Part shown: positions 7,954 to 14,804 of the stretch, piece after piece
Position numbering within the stretch: position 1 is the first letter of the stretch
How the letters are laid out: every line of letters starts with the position of its first letter
From: Chloroflexi bacterium RBG_16_57_11
GTDB lineage: Bacteria > Chloroflexota > Anaerolineae > Anaerolineales > UBA4823
Length of the DNA stretch: 17,950 nucleotides
Direction: 5' to 3'
Assembly (NCBI GenBank): GCA_001795165.1
Contig: MGNS01000051.1
Coordinates: 25,232 to 43,181 of the forward strand
Notes under the pieces: generated by a model
Told to the model about the DNA's origin: nothing
The model's database searches: none
What the model saw: only the letters and a program-made list of their open reading frames with translations
Made by a program: the position numbers and the translations under genes

Positions 7954-8685
7954 ATGAATACAACCAGAAGGACTGCAACAATCGTCGGAGTGTTATACAT
8001 CATCGGCACGCTAGCCGGTGTGCTAAGCCTCGTGTTTACTGCACCGGTTCGAAATGCTCCGGATGCTCTTATTTATATTCATGCCAATGAATACCAGGTG
8101 ATCATTGGCGCGCTGTTTGTGTTGTTGATGGGTTTTGCACTGGCTATGGTTCCGGTCATGATGTTTCCCATCTCAAGAAAGCACAACGAAACTCTAGCTC
8201 TTGGATATGTCCTCTTCAGGGGAGCACTTGAGACCGTTATCAATATGGCCATAGCAATCAGCTGGCTGTTACTGCTGATGTTGAGTCAGGCATATGTTCA
8301 AGCTGGGGCAGCGGATGTTTCCAATTTCCAAGCTCTTGGCACGGATTTATTAGAGGCAGAGTTGCTTGGCTCTGTCAACACGATTGTTTTCATCCTGGGT
8401 GCTCTGATGTTTTATTTTCTGCTGTATCAATCAAAACTCCTTCCTCGCTGGATATCCGGTTGGGGTCTCATTGCAGCCGTACCGTATCTGGCTGCAGGCA
8501 TCCTGGTAATGTTCGGCCTGGTGGACTCGATGTCGACACTCGATACAGTCGCGCGGCTTCCATTAGCCATACAGGAAATGGTTCTTGCGTTATGGCTGAT
8601 CGTGAAGGGGTTCAATCCGTCTGCTCTCGCCATCGGGACTGTCAAAGCCGGTAAAGTTGAAGTTTCATTGAGTACACCCTCATAA
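7954..8685 (+). CDS. DUF4386 family membrane protein
   Basis: 243 residues, about six membrane helices. The opening (MNTTRRTATIVGVLYIIGTL) and the later FRGALETVINM, LLYQSKLLPRWISGWGL and AAGILVMFG segments are those of DUF4386, a family of unknown function. GAGG lies 8-11 nt upstream of ATG 7954, and the gap after the XRE gene is 21 nt. It is followed 14 nt later by an MDR oxidoreductase. Placement between a repressor and redox enzymes suggests a membrane component of the same response, but no catalytic residues are visible. Confidence 0.88.
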   Translation: MNTTRRTATIVGVLYIIGTLAGVLSLVFTAPVRNAPDALIYIHANEYQVIIGALFVLLMGFALAMVPVMMFPISRKHNETLALGYVLFRGALETVINMAIAISWLLLLMLSQAYVQAGAADVSNFQALGTDLLEAELLGSVNTIVFILGALMFYFLLYQSKLLPRWISGWGLIAAVPYLAAGILVMFGLVDSMSTLDTVARLPLAIQEMVLALWLIVKGFNPSALAIGTVKAGKVEVSLSTPS

Positions 8686-8699
8686 AAATGGAGATAAAA

Positions 8700-9680
8700 A
8701 TGAAAGCCATTATCTACACACAATACGGCCCGCCCGAAGTGCTTAAACTTGCCGAAGTGGAAAAACCTACGCCGAAGGATCATGAAGTGCTCGTAAAGGT
8801 ATCTGTGACCACCGTCACCGTGGCAGATTCAAGGGTGCGAGGTTTCAGAGTGCCTCCCTCATATTGGCTCCCCGCACGAATAGCACTCGGCATTCGAAAA
8901 CCGAAAAATGCGATCCTGGGGGCAGAGTTGGCCGGCGAGATCGAGACCGTAGGCAAAGATGCCAAGCGGTTCAAGAAGGGTGACCAGGTGTTTGCATCGA
9001 CTTTCGAACACGGTTCTGGTGCTTATGCCGAGTACATTTGCTTATCCGAAGATGGATTATTGGCCATCCGGTCAGCCAAATTGACCCCTGAAGAAGCCGC
9101 CACCCTTCCAATCGGAGGCCGCACGGCATTGTATTTTCTTAGAGCAGCGAAAATCCAGCCTGGACAAAAAGTACTGATCTATGGCGCTTCAGGAAGTATC
9201 GGCACATTTGCTGTGCAGCTGGCGAAGTACTTCGGTGCAGAAGTTACCGGGGTGTGCAGTACTACGAATCTGGCGTTGGTAAAATCCCTGGGCGCTGACA
9301 AGGTGATCGATTACACCCAGGAGGATTTTTCGGAGAACGGTGAGACCTATGATGTTGTTTTTGACACCGTTGGTAAGGCATCCTATTCCGGTTGTCTCAA
9401 AGCCCTGAAGGAGGATGGAACCTATCTCCAGGCGGTTGGCGCGCCGGGGATCGCCTTGCGCATGAAATGGTCTTCACTGATAAGCAGCAAGACCTTGGTA
9501 GGCGGGGGGCCCCCTCCAAAATCCGAAGATCTTGTCTTCCTCAAAGAACTCGTCGAGGCGGGGAGGTTAAAACCGGTCATTGATCGGTGCTATCCGCTGG
9601 AACAAATCGTCGAGGCCCATCGATATGTGGACAAAGGACACAAAAAAGGAAATGTAGTCATCACTGTAGGCCAGGATTGA
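8700..9680 (+). CDS. NAD(P)-dependent zinc-free MDR oxidoreductase, copy 2
   Basis: 326 residues. A GroES-like N-terminal domain (MKAIIYTQYGPPEV, GAELAGEIETVG, GDQVFAS) precedes a Rossmann fold with GASGSIG at 162-168, then GAEVTGVCST and GADKVIDYTQEDF. No zinc ligands are present. The start is set at ATG 8700 rather than 8688: GGAG at 8690-8693 is 6 nt before 8700, and the paralogues also begin MKAI. It is closely related to the copies at 4967 and 10608; the three share several long motifs in the cofactor domain. It sits 20 nt upstream of the candidate selenoprotein gene and probably supplies or uses reducing equivalents in the same pathway (inference). Confidence 0.93.
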   Translation: MKAIIYTQYGPPEVLKLAEVEKPTPKDHEVLVKVSVTTVTVADSRVRGFRVPPSYWLPARIALGIRKPKNAILGAELAGEIETVGKDAKRFKKGDQVFASTFEHGSGAYAEYICLSEDGLLAIRSAKLTPEEAATLPIGGRTALYFLRAAKIQPGQKVLIYGASGSIGTFAVQLAKYFGAEVTGVCSTTNLALVKSLGADKVIDYTQEDFSENGETYDVVFDTVGKASYSGCLKALKEDGTYLQAVGAPGIALRMKWSSLISSKTLVGGGPPPKSEDLVFLKELVEAGRLKPVIDRCYPLEQIVEAHRYVDKGHKKGNVVITVGQD

Positions 9681-9691
9681 AACACGCAATC

Positions 9692-9703
9692 AGGAGAAAA
9701 ATG
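9692..9703 (+). promoter_or_regulatory. Ribosome-binding site that fixes the start at 9701
   Basis: AGGAG at 9692-9696 is followed by AAAA and ATG 9701. This is the only good Shine-Dalgarno/ATG pair for the C_GCAxxG_C_C gene. The next in-frame ATG (9785) has no purine-rich site before it, so translation must cross the TGA at 9770 unless the ribosome reinitiates. Confidence 0.75.
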
Positions 9704-10570
9704 ACCACCCAAGAAAAAAACACCATATCCTCGATCGGAACAATCCGTAGATTTCTAAAAGTGGGGACCTGATCCGAAACAATTATGAGCGTCGTTGACG
9801 ACTCATTCGGTCACCCGTTGAAACCCGAGGAGGGCGCCGTTATGCCCCTGGCGGGTGGACTCATGGGTTATGGCTACCAATGCGGCATGCTGTGGGGTGC
9901 AACGCTCGCTGCAGGGGCGCAGGCCTACCGGCTTTTTGGCACAGGCCCACAAGCTGAAACGGAGGCAGTACTTGCAGCACAAAGACTTGTGGAAGCCTTC
10001 CGTGCTCGCAACAAGCACATCGATTGCTCTGATATCACCGAGATGAATTGGAAGAAACTCTCAGGCCGCCAAGGAACCAAGCAGGTGTTCAAGTTTTTCT
10101 TGAAAGGCGGGCCGATCGTCTGCTTTAGCATGTCGGCTAACTATGCCCGGGTGGCTTTCAGTGAAATTAATACTCCGCTTGCTGAAAAACAGACCGGAGC
10201 GCCTCCCCCTCCGGTAAGTTGTGCAGCGCTAATGGCGAAGGAGATGGGCGCATCGGACCTGCATGCGGTCATGGCGGCGGGATTTGCAGGCGGGATCGGC
10301 CTGAGCGGGGGCGGCTGCGGGGCGTTGGGTGCGGCGATCTGGATCACCGGAATGAATGAGAGCCAGGAAGTGGAGGTGAAACCTGACCTCAGTAACCCCT
10401 ACAATAACCCCAAGGCCTTAGCTGTTGTCGAAAGATACTTGGAAAGCGCTGACTATGAATTCGAGTGCGCAAAAATCGTTGGAAGAAAGTTTGAGAGTAT
10501 CGCCGATCACGCAACTTATTTGCGTGCTGGAGGCTGCGCGAAAATTATCGATGCATTAGCTGCCGCATAG
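9701..10570 (+). CDS. C_GCAxxG_C_C redox protein with in-frame TGA (candidate selenoprotein)
   Basis: 289 residues if codon 24 (TGA, 9770-9772) is read as selenocysteine. Without readthrough only a 23-residue peptide is made, or a 261-residue product from ATG 9785, which lacks a ribosome site. The protein contains two tandem copies of the C_GCAxxG_C_C redox motif. Repeat 1 has U24, C61 (QCGMLWG), C109 and C141; repeat 2 has C174, C206 (GCGALG), C256 and C279. The TGA thus sits on the position that is Cys174 in repeat 2. From memory, Cys relatives read KxGTCSE at this point. A SECIS-like hairpin begins at the TGA. The role is probably thiol/selenol redox chemistry in the cytoplasm with the flanking MDR enzymes; the substrate is unknown. 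The alternative is a nonsense mutation. No Sec machinery lies in this window. Confidence 0.75.
9770..9813 (+). promoter_or_regulatory. SECIS-like hairpin starting at the TGA codon
   Basis: Lower stem: 9770-9772 and 9774-9778 pair with 9806-9813 (8 bp, bulged U9773). A 7-nt bulge (9779-9785) follows on the 5' side. Upper stem: 9786-9789 pairs with 9802-9805 and 9790-9793 with 9797-9800, with bulged A9801. The apical loop is GUU at 9794-9796. The loop G is 21 nt after the TGA, within the range known for bacterial SECIS elements, which need a G/U in the apical loop. The pairing is by eye. Confidence 0.6.
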
Positions 10571-10607
10571 GCAGGATCGATAGACGGTGTAATCTTGGAG
10601 GTAGATC

Positions 10608-11630
10608 ATGAAAGCGATTGTATACACAGAATTTGGGCAGCCGGATGTCCTTCAGCTCAAAGAGGTGCCTAAACCTGCGCCGAAAGAGGACGAAGTCTTG
10701 ATCCGGGTGCATGCGACGCCGGTGAGCTACGGGGATCTGACCGCCCGTAATTTCAAGAACATCACAGCGCGCGAGTTCAACATGCCGCTTCCGCTGCTGC
10801 TCCCGACGCGCATGTACTTTGGCTTCTCCAAGCCCAAGATCAATATCCTGGGGAGCGAGTTCGCCGGGGAAGTCGAAGCGGTTGGCAAGGACGTAACCCG
10901 GTTCAAAGCCGGCGATGCGGTGATGGGATACCTCGGCCAGCGCATGGGGGCGTATGCCGAGTATCTATGCATGCCTGAAGATGGGTCGCTGGCTATCAAA
11001 CCGGCCAATATGAGCTATGCTGAAGCCGCGGCCGTCCCCTACGGAGCTATCATAGCGAGAAGCCTGCTCAGGAAGGGGAACATTCAACCCGGCCACAAAG
11101 TGCTGATCAATGGCGCTTCTGGAGGGATCGGCTCTGCCGCGGTCCAGCTGGCCAAATCCTATGGGGCGGAAGTGACCGGGGTATGCAGTACCGCGAGATT
11201 GGAATACGTGAAATCGCTGGGGGCAGATCGGGTGATTGATTACACGAAAGAGGATTTTACGAAAAACAGTGAGACCAGCGGTCCGACCTATGATCTGATT
11301 TTTGACGTCTTGGGCAAGAGCTCATTCGTAAAGTGTAAAAACTCGCTCAAGCCAAACGGGATCTATTTTTTGGCCAGCTTCAAGACGAAAGCCCTGTTTC
11401 AAATGCTGTGGACGAAAATGATTGGTAGCAAGAAGGTCGTCTGCACGCTGTCAAGCGAAAGGCCCGAGGACCTGGTTTTTGTGAAAGAGCTGGTCGAGGC
11501 AGGCAAGTTCAAATCGATCATCGACCGCACTTACCAGATGGAACAGGCAGCCGAGGCACATCGTTATGCGGAATCGGGGCTCAAAAGAGGACCGGTCATC
11601 ATCACGGTGGAACATAGTGACAAAACCTGA
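10608..11630 (+). CDS. NAD(P)-dependent zinc-free MDR oxidoreductase, copy 3
   Basis: 340 residues, preceded by GGAGG at a good distance from ATG 10608. A GroES-like domain (MKAIVYTEFGQPDVLQL, GSEFAGEVEAVG, GDAVMGY) precedes the cofactor motif GASGGIG at 169-175, then GAEVTGVCST and GADRVIDYTKEDF. No zinc-binding cluster is seen. Relative to copies 1 and 2 it has a short insertion in the N-terminal domain (around residues 45-60) and another near the end of the Rossmann domain. It is the last gene of the operon that starts at the 7166 promoter, 37 nt after the candidate selenoprotein. Together the three MDR copies suggest lineage-specific expansion with divergence of substrate range. Confidence 0.93.
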   Translation: MKAIVYTEFGQPDVLQLKEVPKPAPKEDEVLIRVHATPVSYGDLTARNFKNITAREFNMPLPLLLPTRMYFGFSKPKINILGSEFAGEVEAVGKDVTRFKAGDAVMGYLGQRMGAYAEYLCMPEDGSLAIKPANMSYAEAAAVPYGAIIARSLLRKGNIQPGHKVLINGASGGIGSAAVQLAKSYGAEVTGVCSTARLEYVKSLGADRVIDYTKEDFTKNSETSGPTYDLIFDVLGKSSFVKCKNSLKPNGIYFLASFKTKALFQMLWTKMIGSKKVVCTLSSERPEDLVFVKELVEAGKFKSIIDRTYQMEQAAEAHRYAESGLKRGPVIITVEHSDKT

Positions 11631-11666
11631 CAACCCGCTGTACCCGCCCGTCAGAATCAATTCGGT

Positions 11667-11681
11667 TATAATACCGAAATG
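11667..11681 (+). promoter_or_regulatory. Consensus -10 box and leaderless start of the DUF1697 gene
   Basis: TATAAT at 11667-11672 and ATG at 11679 leave exactly 6 nt, so the transcript should begin at the start codon. No Shine-Dalgarno sequence is present and no clear -35 box is seen. Confidence 0.6.
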
Positions 11682-12230
11682 ATCCAATATGTAGCTTTGC
11701 TGCGCGGCATCAATGTTGGTGGAAAAAATCTGATCAAAATGACCGCCTTGCAGGCATGTTTTGAAGTGCTGGGCTTTCAGAACGTGCGCACCTACATCCA
11801 AAGCGGCAATGTCCTTTTTGTTACTCAAAATCCAAACCAAGCCACACTTACAAGCCAGATCGAGGAGGCCCTCTCCATAACCTTTAGCTATAGCTCGCGG
11901 GTGGTGGTCAGATCGCATCACGAAATGAAGGCAATCGTTACTCACGCCCCACCAGGCTTCGGCAGCGATTTAGCCAGCTACCGTTATGATGTCATTTTTC
12001 TAAAAGAGCCGCTGACCGCTGCCGAAGCCATGCAAAGCGTGACCACAAAGGAGGGGGTCGACCAGGCTTTTTCCGGGGATGGCGTGCTTTATTTTTCGCG
12101 ACTGATTAGCAAAGCATCCCAAAGCCATCTGACCCGGATCATCACTCTGCCGGTTTATCAGAGTATGACTATCCGCAACTGGAACACGACCACCAGGCTG
12201 CTGAGCTTGATGGAGACGGTCGAAAACTGA
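11679..12230 (+). CDS. DUF1697 family protein
   Basis: 183 residues, the normal size for DUF1697. The N-terminal signature YVALLRGINVGGKNLIKM is followed by LGFQNVRTYIQSGNVLF and, near the C-terminus, a TIRNWNTTTRLLSLM segment, all hallmarks of the family. The biochemical function is unknown. The gene is separated from the MDR operon by 48 nt and has its own -10 box directly before the ATG, so it is probably expressed independently as a leaderless mRNA. No terminator is evident downstream, where gene debris begins. Confidence 0.92.
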   Translation: MIQYVALLRGINVGGKNLIKMTALQACFEVLGFQNVRTYIQSGNVLFVTQNPNQATLTSQIEEALSITFSYSSRVVVRSHHEMKAIVTHAPPGFGSDLASYRYDVIFLKEPLTAAEAMQSVTTKEGVDQAFSGDGVLYFSRLISKASQSHLTRIITLPVYQSMTIRNWNTTTRLLSLMETVEN

Positions 12231-12234
12231 CAGT

Positions 12235-12492
12235 TCACGGATAGGCAATTGATCTGGTTTTGCAGACTCGGACGATGACATTCCGGGCCGGGTCGTCTAA
12301 CAGGCGATAGTTCTGGCGCGCCCAGGGGACCAGCTCCCGGGTCAGGAAATCTGCAAATGGCGGATATCAGGCCAGGTCGCGCTGGCGGGTCTCGTCAAAG
12401 ACTCCGCCGACCAGGATCGCTACCAATGGGGGCAGTGGATCTGGCGCATAAGCGCAATGCCCCTCCATGTTTTCCTGGGATGGGCGTGCCAT
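12235..12492 (-). pseudogene. Esterase (enterochelin-esterase-like, PF00756) remnant
   Basis: Read from ATG 12492 downward, the frame gives PPLVAILVGGVFDETRQRDLA, an in-frame TGA at 12369-12367, then YPPFADFLTRELVPWARQNYRLL and DDPARNVIV. This is the central segment of putative esterases of the Fes/YieL type. The sequence then diverges before the expected G-x-S-x-G nucleophile motif and ends at a stop at 12237-12235. The N-terminal third is also missing. With a nonsense codon, no nucleophile and truncation at both ends, it cannot be a working enzyme. Relatives often have Cys near the TGA position, but the lost active site argues against recoding. Confidence 0.6.
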
Positions 12493-12723
12493 CGCACAGA
12501 ACAAGCCACCCGGAATCGGGCCACTTTGCTAAATAGAGCTCGGATCAGCAGCCAGCGCATCAACAGCCCTATAACCCGCGTTTGCAAAGGTGCAACTTAC
12601 CAAGAAAAATCATGAGCTACTGCCGGCCTGGGACACCGTCAGCATTCCAAACATCAGCAGCGCCAGGAGGACATGTAATCGCCAGGGCTATTAGTTTATC
12701 ATCGTAAGCAAGTGAGCGTGCTT

Positions 12724-12915
12724 CTACGCCGGTTTTGTGTTCGCTTCTACAGTTTTCGCGAGCCCTTCCAGTTGCTCCGAGGTCATCGATTGCAGGAGGT
12801 CTTTGTGAACCACTTCCGCATGCGCAAAAGCTGCCTGTTTCACTTCCTCGACCTAATTACCGGTAGCCACAAAGCCGCAATCCACGCCTGCATCTTTACA
12901 AGCAAACTCAAACAT
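12724..12915 (-). pseudogene. DUF1059 small protein gene with in-frame amber stop
   Basis: From ATG 12915 the frame encodes 63 residues ending at TAG 12724-12726. It starts MFEFACKDAGVDCGFVATGN and, after an in-frame TAG at codon 21 (12853-12855), continues VEEVKQAAFAHAEVVHKD. This is the full layout of a DUF1059 protein (a Cys-x-D-x-G-x-D-Cys start, then an amphipathic helix ending in a His). Only the one amber codon interrupts it. Weak GAGAAA lies upstream. It is best taken as a recent pseudogene in a decaying region; the alternative is a sequencing error. Confidence 0.6.
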
Positions 12916-13185
12916 GTTATTTCTCGTAGATTCAACAAACAAAAATGAATTATTCGGTTTTATTCAGCCACACCTCGGCGGCGAGACCTGGAATGCAGCC
13001 ATGCGCAGCGTCCCTGTCGAAGGCCGGGTCCAAATGCACCGCATCGATGCATCGTATCCGTTTCCGGATTGTTGGTAAACCGATACCCACTGCGTGCCAT
13101 CCCAATCCCAGGTGGCGCGGAGGTGCCCGACACTGCCGTCGGGGAAGAAGAAGAGCCCATCTAACCATCGACCGGCATGCCTTCG

Positions 13186-13926
13186 TCAATCCAGTGAGCA
13201 GTTATACGGCCCTTCCGCCGGTGGGTATGGCTCGCTGCCCTCCAGCGCCCAGGCGAAGACGAATGCCAGGGCATCCAGATCGCAATCCGACAGCACTGGC
13301 TCGGTACCTGCATTAAACCAGCCATAGCCCATCAAGTCATTGCTCTCGTTCAGGTTGGTCGCATGACCGATGCCCAAGGCGTGTCCCACCTCGGGGAGGG
13401 TCACACGCCGGATAAACTCGGGACCAAAATGGGAGAAATCGCCATACAAGCCGAACGGGAAATCAGATCGAACAATGACATTCGGGCATCCGTGGTCGCC
13501 GCAATTTGCCTTACCACTGAATACACCGCCGCCCGCGGTCGGCACGAAGTGGACCACAATATCCGCTGCCTGCTGTTCGCTCGGCTGCGTGCCGGTGACG
13601 TCGGTCAACGTGATCAACCCACCGAAGCAGTCATCAAGGATCGCTCCCCAGGTCGCGATTGCACCATGGATTGCTGCCAGTTGTTCCTCGCTGGCGCTCG
13701 GATGCGCCTGGACAGCAATGGTCAAATTAACATGATCCCACCAATAATTGTCGCTGCTGTTGAAGTAATTGTTCATAATAATCAGCGAAGCTGCATTCGA
13801 CTCCGGTAGATTACAGCTTACGCCAATCAAAGGGCTGCTTATCTCTTGATGCGTTTCCGCTCGAACAGGCAGCGGAATCAACGCTGCCATGAGTGCAATG
13901 ATGAGTAGCATTCTTGCTGTGGGCAT
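13186..13926 (-). CDS. Secreted matrixin-like metalloprotease homologue with altered zinc motif
   Basis: 246 residues. An N-terminal signal peptide (hydrophobic core about 6-20, cleavage probably after VRA) is followed by a domain resembling M10-type matrixins: a TIAVQ strand, a WGAILDD helix, DIVVHF, GxCP-like Cys pairs, then PEVGHALGIGH at 178-188 and a Met-turn-like DLMGYG (Met199). The standard motif is HExxHxxGxxH; here its first His is Pro178 (CCC, one base from CAC), while Glu179, His182 and His188 remain. Zinc binding is probably weakened, so it may be an inactive homologue. AAGGAGG precedes the ATG at ideal spacing. It is the last gene of the three-gene minus-strand group. The frame stays open for 73 codons past its TGA. 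Confidence 0.82.
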   Translation of the reverse strand: MPTARMLLIIALMAALIPLPVRAETHQEISSPLIGVSCNLPESNAASLIIMNNYFNSSDNYWWDHVNLTIAVQAHPSASEEQLAAIHGAIATWGAILDDCFGGLITLTDVTGTQPSEQQAADIVVHFVPTAGGGVFSGKANCGDHGCPNVIVRSDFPFGLYGDFSHFGPEFIRRVTLPEVGHALGIGHATNLNESNDLMGYGWFNAGTEPVLSDCDLDALAFVFAWALEGSEPYPPAEGPYNCSLD

Positions 13927-13942
13927 GCTAAATCCTCCTTCT

Positions 13943-14236
13943 TTACGACGTTTGATGCACCGTCACCTCACCGGCCGTGATCTCGGGTAAACCGTCAAAG
14001 AAGGAGGCGATATTCTCCTTGACCCAGTCCGCGGCCATGCGGTTGGATTCTTCCGCTCCAGCTTGGTCCTGAAAGACGCTGACCGAGGCGACAACATCGT
14101 TTCCGGCGTCTACAACGTAATAAGCCACGAATCCCGGCGCGCGACTGACCAGCGGCACAAAGCCCTGTTTCACTCGCTGCGCCAGTTCTGTGGCCTTTCC
14201 TGGGCTTGTCTTATACCTTCGGATACTTGCGAACAT
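13943..14236 (-). CDS. Antibiotic biosynthesis monooxygenase (ABM)-like domain protein
   Basis: 97 residues, the usual length of single-domain ferredoxin-like ABM proteins. The opening MFASIRRYKTSPGKATELAQRV, the middle GFVAYYVVDAGNDVVASVSVF and the helix ESNRMAADWVKENI follow the family's beta-alpha-beta order. Such proteins act as small dimeric oxygenases or heme-degrading enzymes or have no known activity; the substrate is not evident. GGGAGG lies 4-9 nt before ATG 14236. It is 58 nt downstream of the SnoaL-like gene and 16 nt upstream of the matrixin-like gene. Confidence 0.82.
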   Translation of the reverse strand: MFASIRRYKTSPGKATELAQRVKQGFVPLVSRAPGFVAYYVVDAGNDVVASVSVFQDQAGAEESNRMAADWVKENIASFFDGLPEITAGEVTVHQTS

Positions 14237-14294
14237 TGTTCCTCCCTTTTAAAAGTAGATAAATCTTGTGCCAACGGATTTGGACACTGAGCAC

Positions 14295-14708
14295 CTATTC
14301 CGGCAACGCTGCCGACTTATGGAAATGGACGATCACCCACCGGTCATCCTGTTTCTGCAGGATCCAGGTGCAGCGCAATGGCAGCGCCAGGGGCTGATCA
14401 CCCATGTGGCCGTTGAAGACCCACTGGTTGGTCGCCCAGACCATATCCCCGTGAGGCGAGATGTGGATGCTCTCCTGGCTGACGTCGATATGGATATCCT
14501 CCAGGGCCGCGTTTTGGGCCTGCATAGCCTGCTCTAGCGCCTCGTAGCCTTCCAGCCAGTCGGTTGCGCCGGACCCGATCCACACCGAGCCCGCATCCTG
14601 GGTCACGACGTGGGGCAATTGGGTGATGTCCCTGCCCTCGACTGCAGTGATCCAGGCATCGATGCCCGCCTTAATGGCGGTACGCTCATCGGTGAATACT
14701 GTGTCCAT
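14295..14708 (-). CDS. SnoaL-like / NTF2-fold protein
   Basis: 137 residues, consistent with the SnoaL_3/DUF4440 group of the NTF2-like fold. An N-terminal helix (AIKAGIDAWITAVEGRD) is followed by the pocket motif (VWIGSGATDWLEGYEALEQAM) and a paired-strand C-terminus (MVWATNQWVF, RCTWILQKQDDRWVIVHFHKS). The final WVIVHFHxS is typical. Family members bind or isomerise small hydrophobic molecules; the ligand is unknown. AAGGAGG lies just before ATG 14708. It is the first gene of the minus-strand group, divergent from the XRE-NB-ARC regulator with 169 bp between, so that regulator is its likely controller (inference). Confidence 0.85.
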   Translation of the reverse strand: MDTVFTDERTAIKAGIDAWITAVEGRDITQLPHVVTQDAGSVWIGSGATDWLEGYEALEQAMQAQNAALEDIHIDVSQESIHISPHGDMVWATNQWVFNGHMGDQPLALPLRCTWILQKQDDRWVIVHFHKSAALPE

Positions 14709-14774
14709 GATTTCTCCTCCTTGTAGATAGACCTTCCCCGGTTTGGATTAATTGCCCCAAGTTTAACCAAAACA

Positions 14775-14804
14775 TCTATAGCTTGGTATCGCTTTCTGAT
14801 ACAA
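14775..14804 (-). promoter_or_regulatory. Possible promoter for the minus-strand three-gene group
   Basis: On the minus strand TTGTAT (14804-14799) is separated by 18 bp from TATAGA (14780-14775), upstream of ATG 14708. Each box differs from consensus by two bases. The -35 box overlaps a GATAC repeat. Confidence 0.4.

Larger units (their letters stand above)
12231..13185. other. Region of decayed gene fragments
   Basis: No intact gene is seen in 955 bp. All recognisable remnants are on the minus strand: an esterase fragment, a signal-peptide-like stretch (LLALLMFGMLTVSQA, roughly 12605-12665) without an intact frame, a DUF1059 gene broken by TAG, and an open extension beyond the matrixin stop. 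Short plus-strand frames here have no family resemblance. It looks like a graveyard between the plus-strand operon and the minus-strand gene group. Confidence 0.6.

Noticed and set aside
9785..10570. Simple 261-residue gene starting at ATG 9785
   Set aside because: No ribosome site precedes it, and it would drop the first conserved Cys-equivalent position. The frame upstream to 9701 is family-like and has a good AGGAG site. It remains possible as a reinitiation product.
12367..12369. Second selenocysteine site in the esterase remnant
   Set aside because: The frame loses family similarity shortly after and lacks the nucleophile motif, so it is a broken gene.
12853..12855. Pyrrolysine at the TAG in the DUF1059 gene
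   Set aside because: No Pyl insertion is known for this family, the codon replaces an ordinary non-catalytic position, and the surrounding region is decayed.
12945..13809. Plus-strand frames opposite the matrixin-like gene
   Set aside because: They are antisense shadows without ribosome sites or recognisable motifs; the minus-strand gene has a signal peptide, a metalloprotease-like motif and AAGGAGG.
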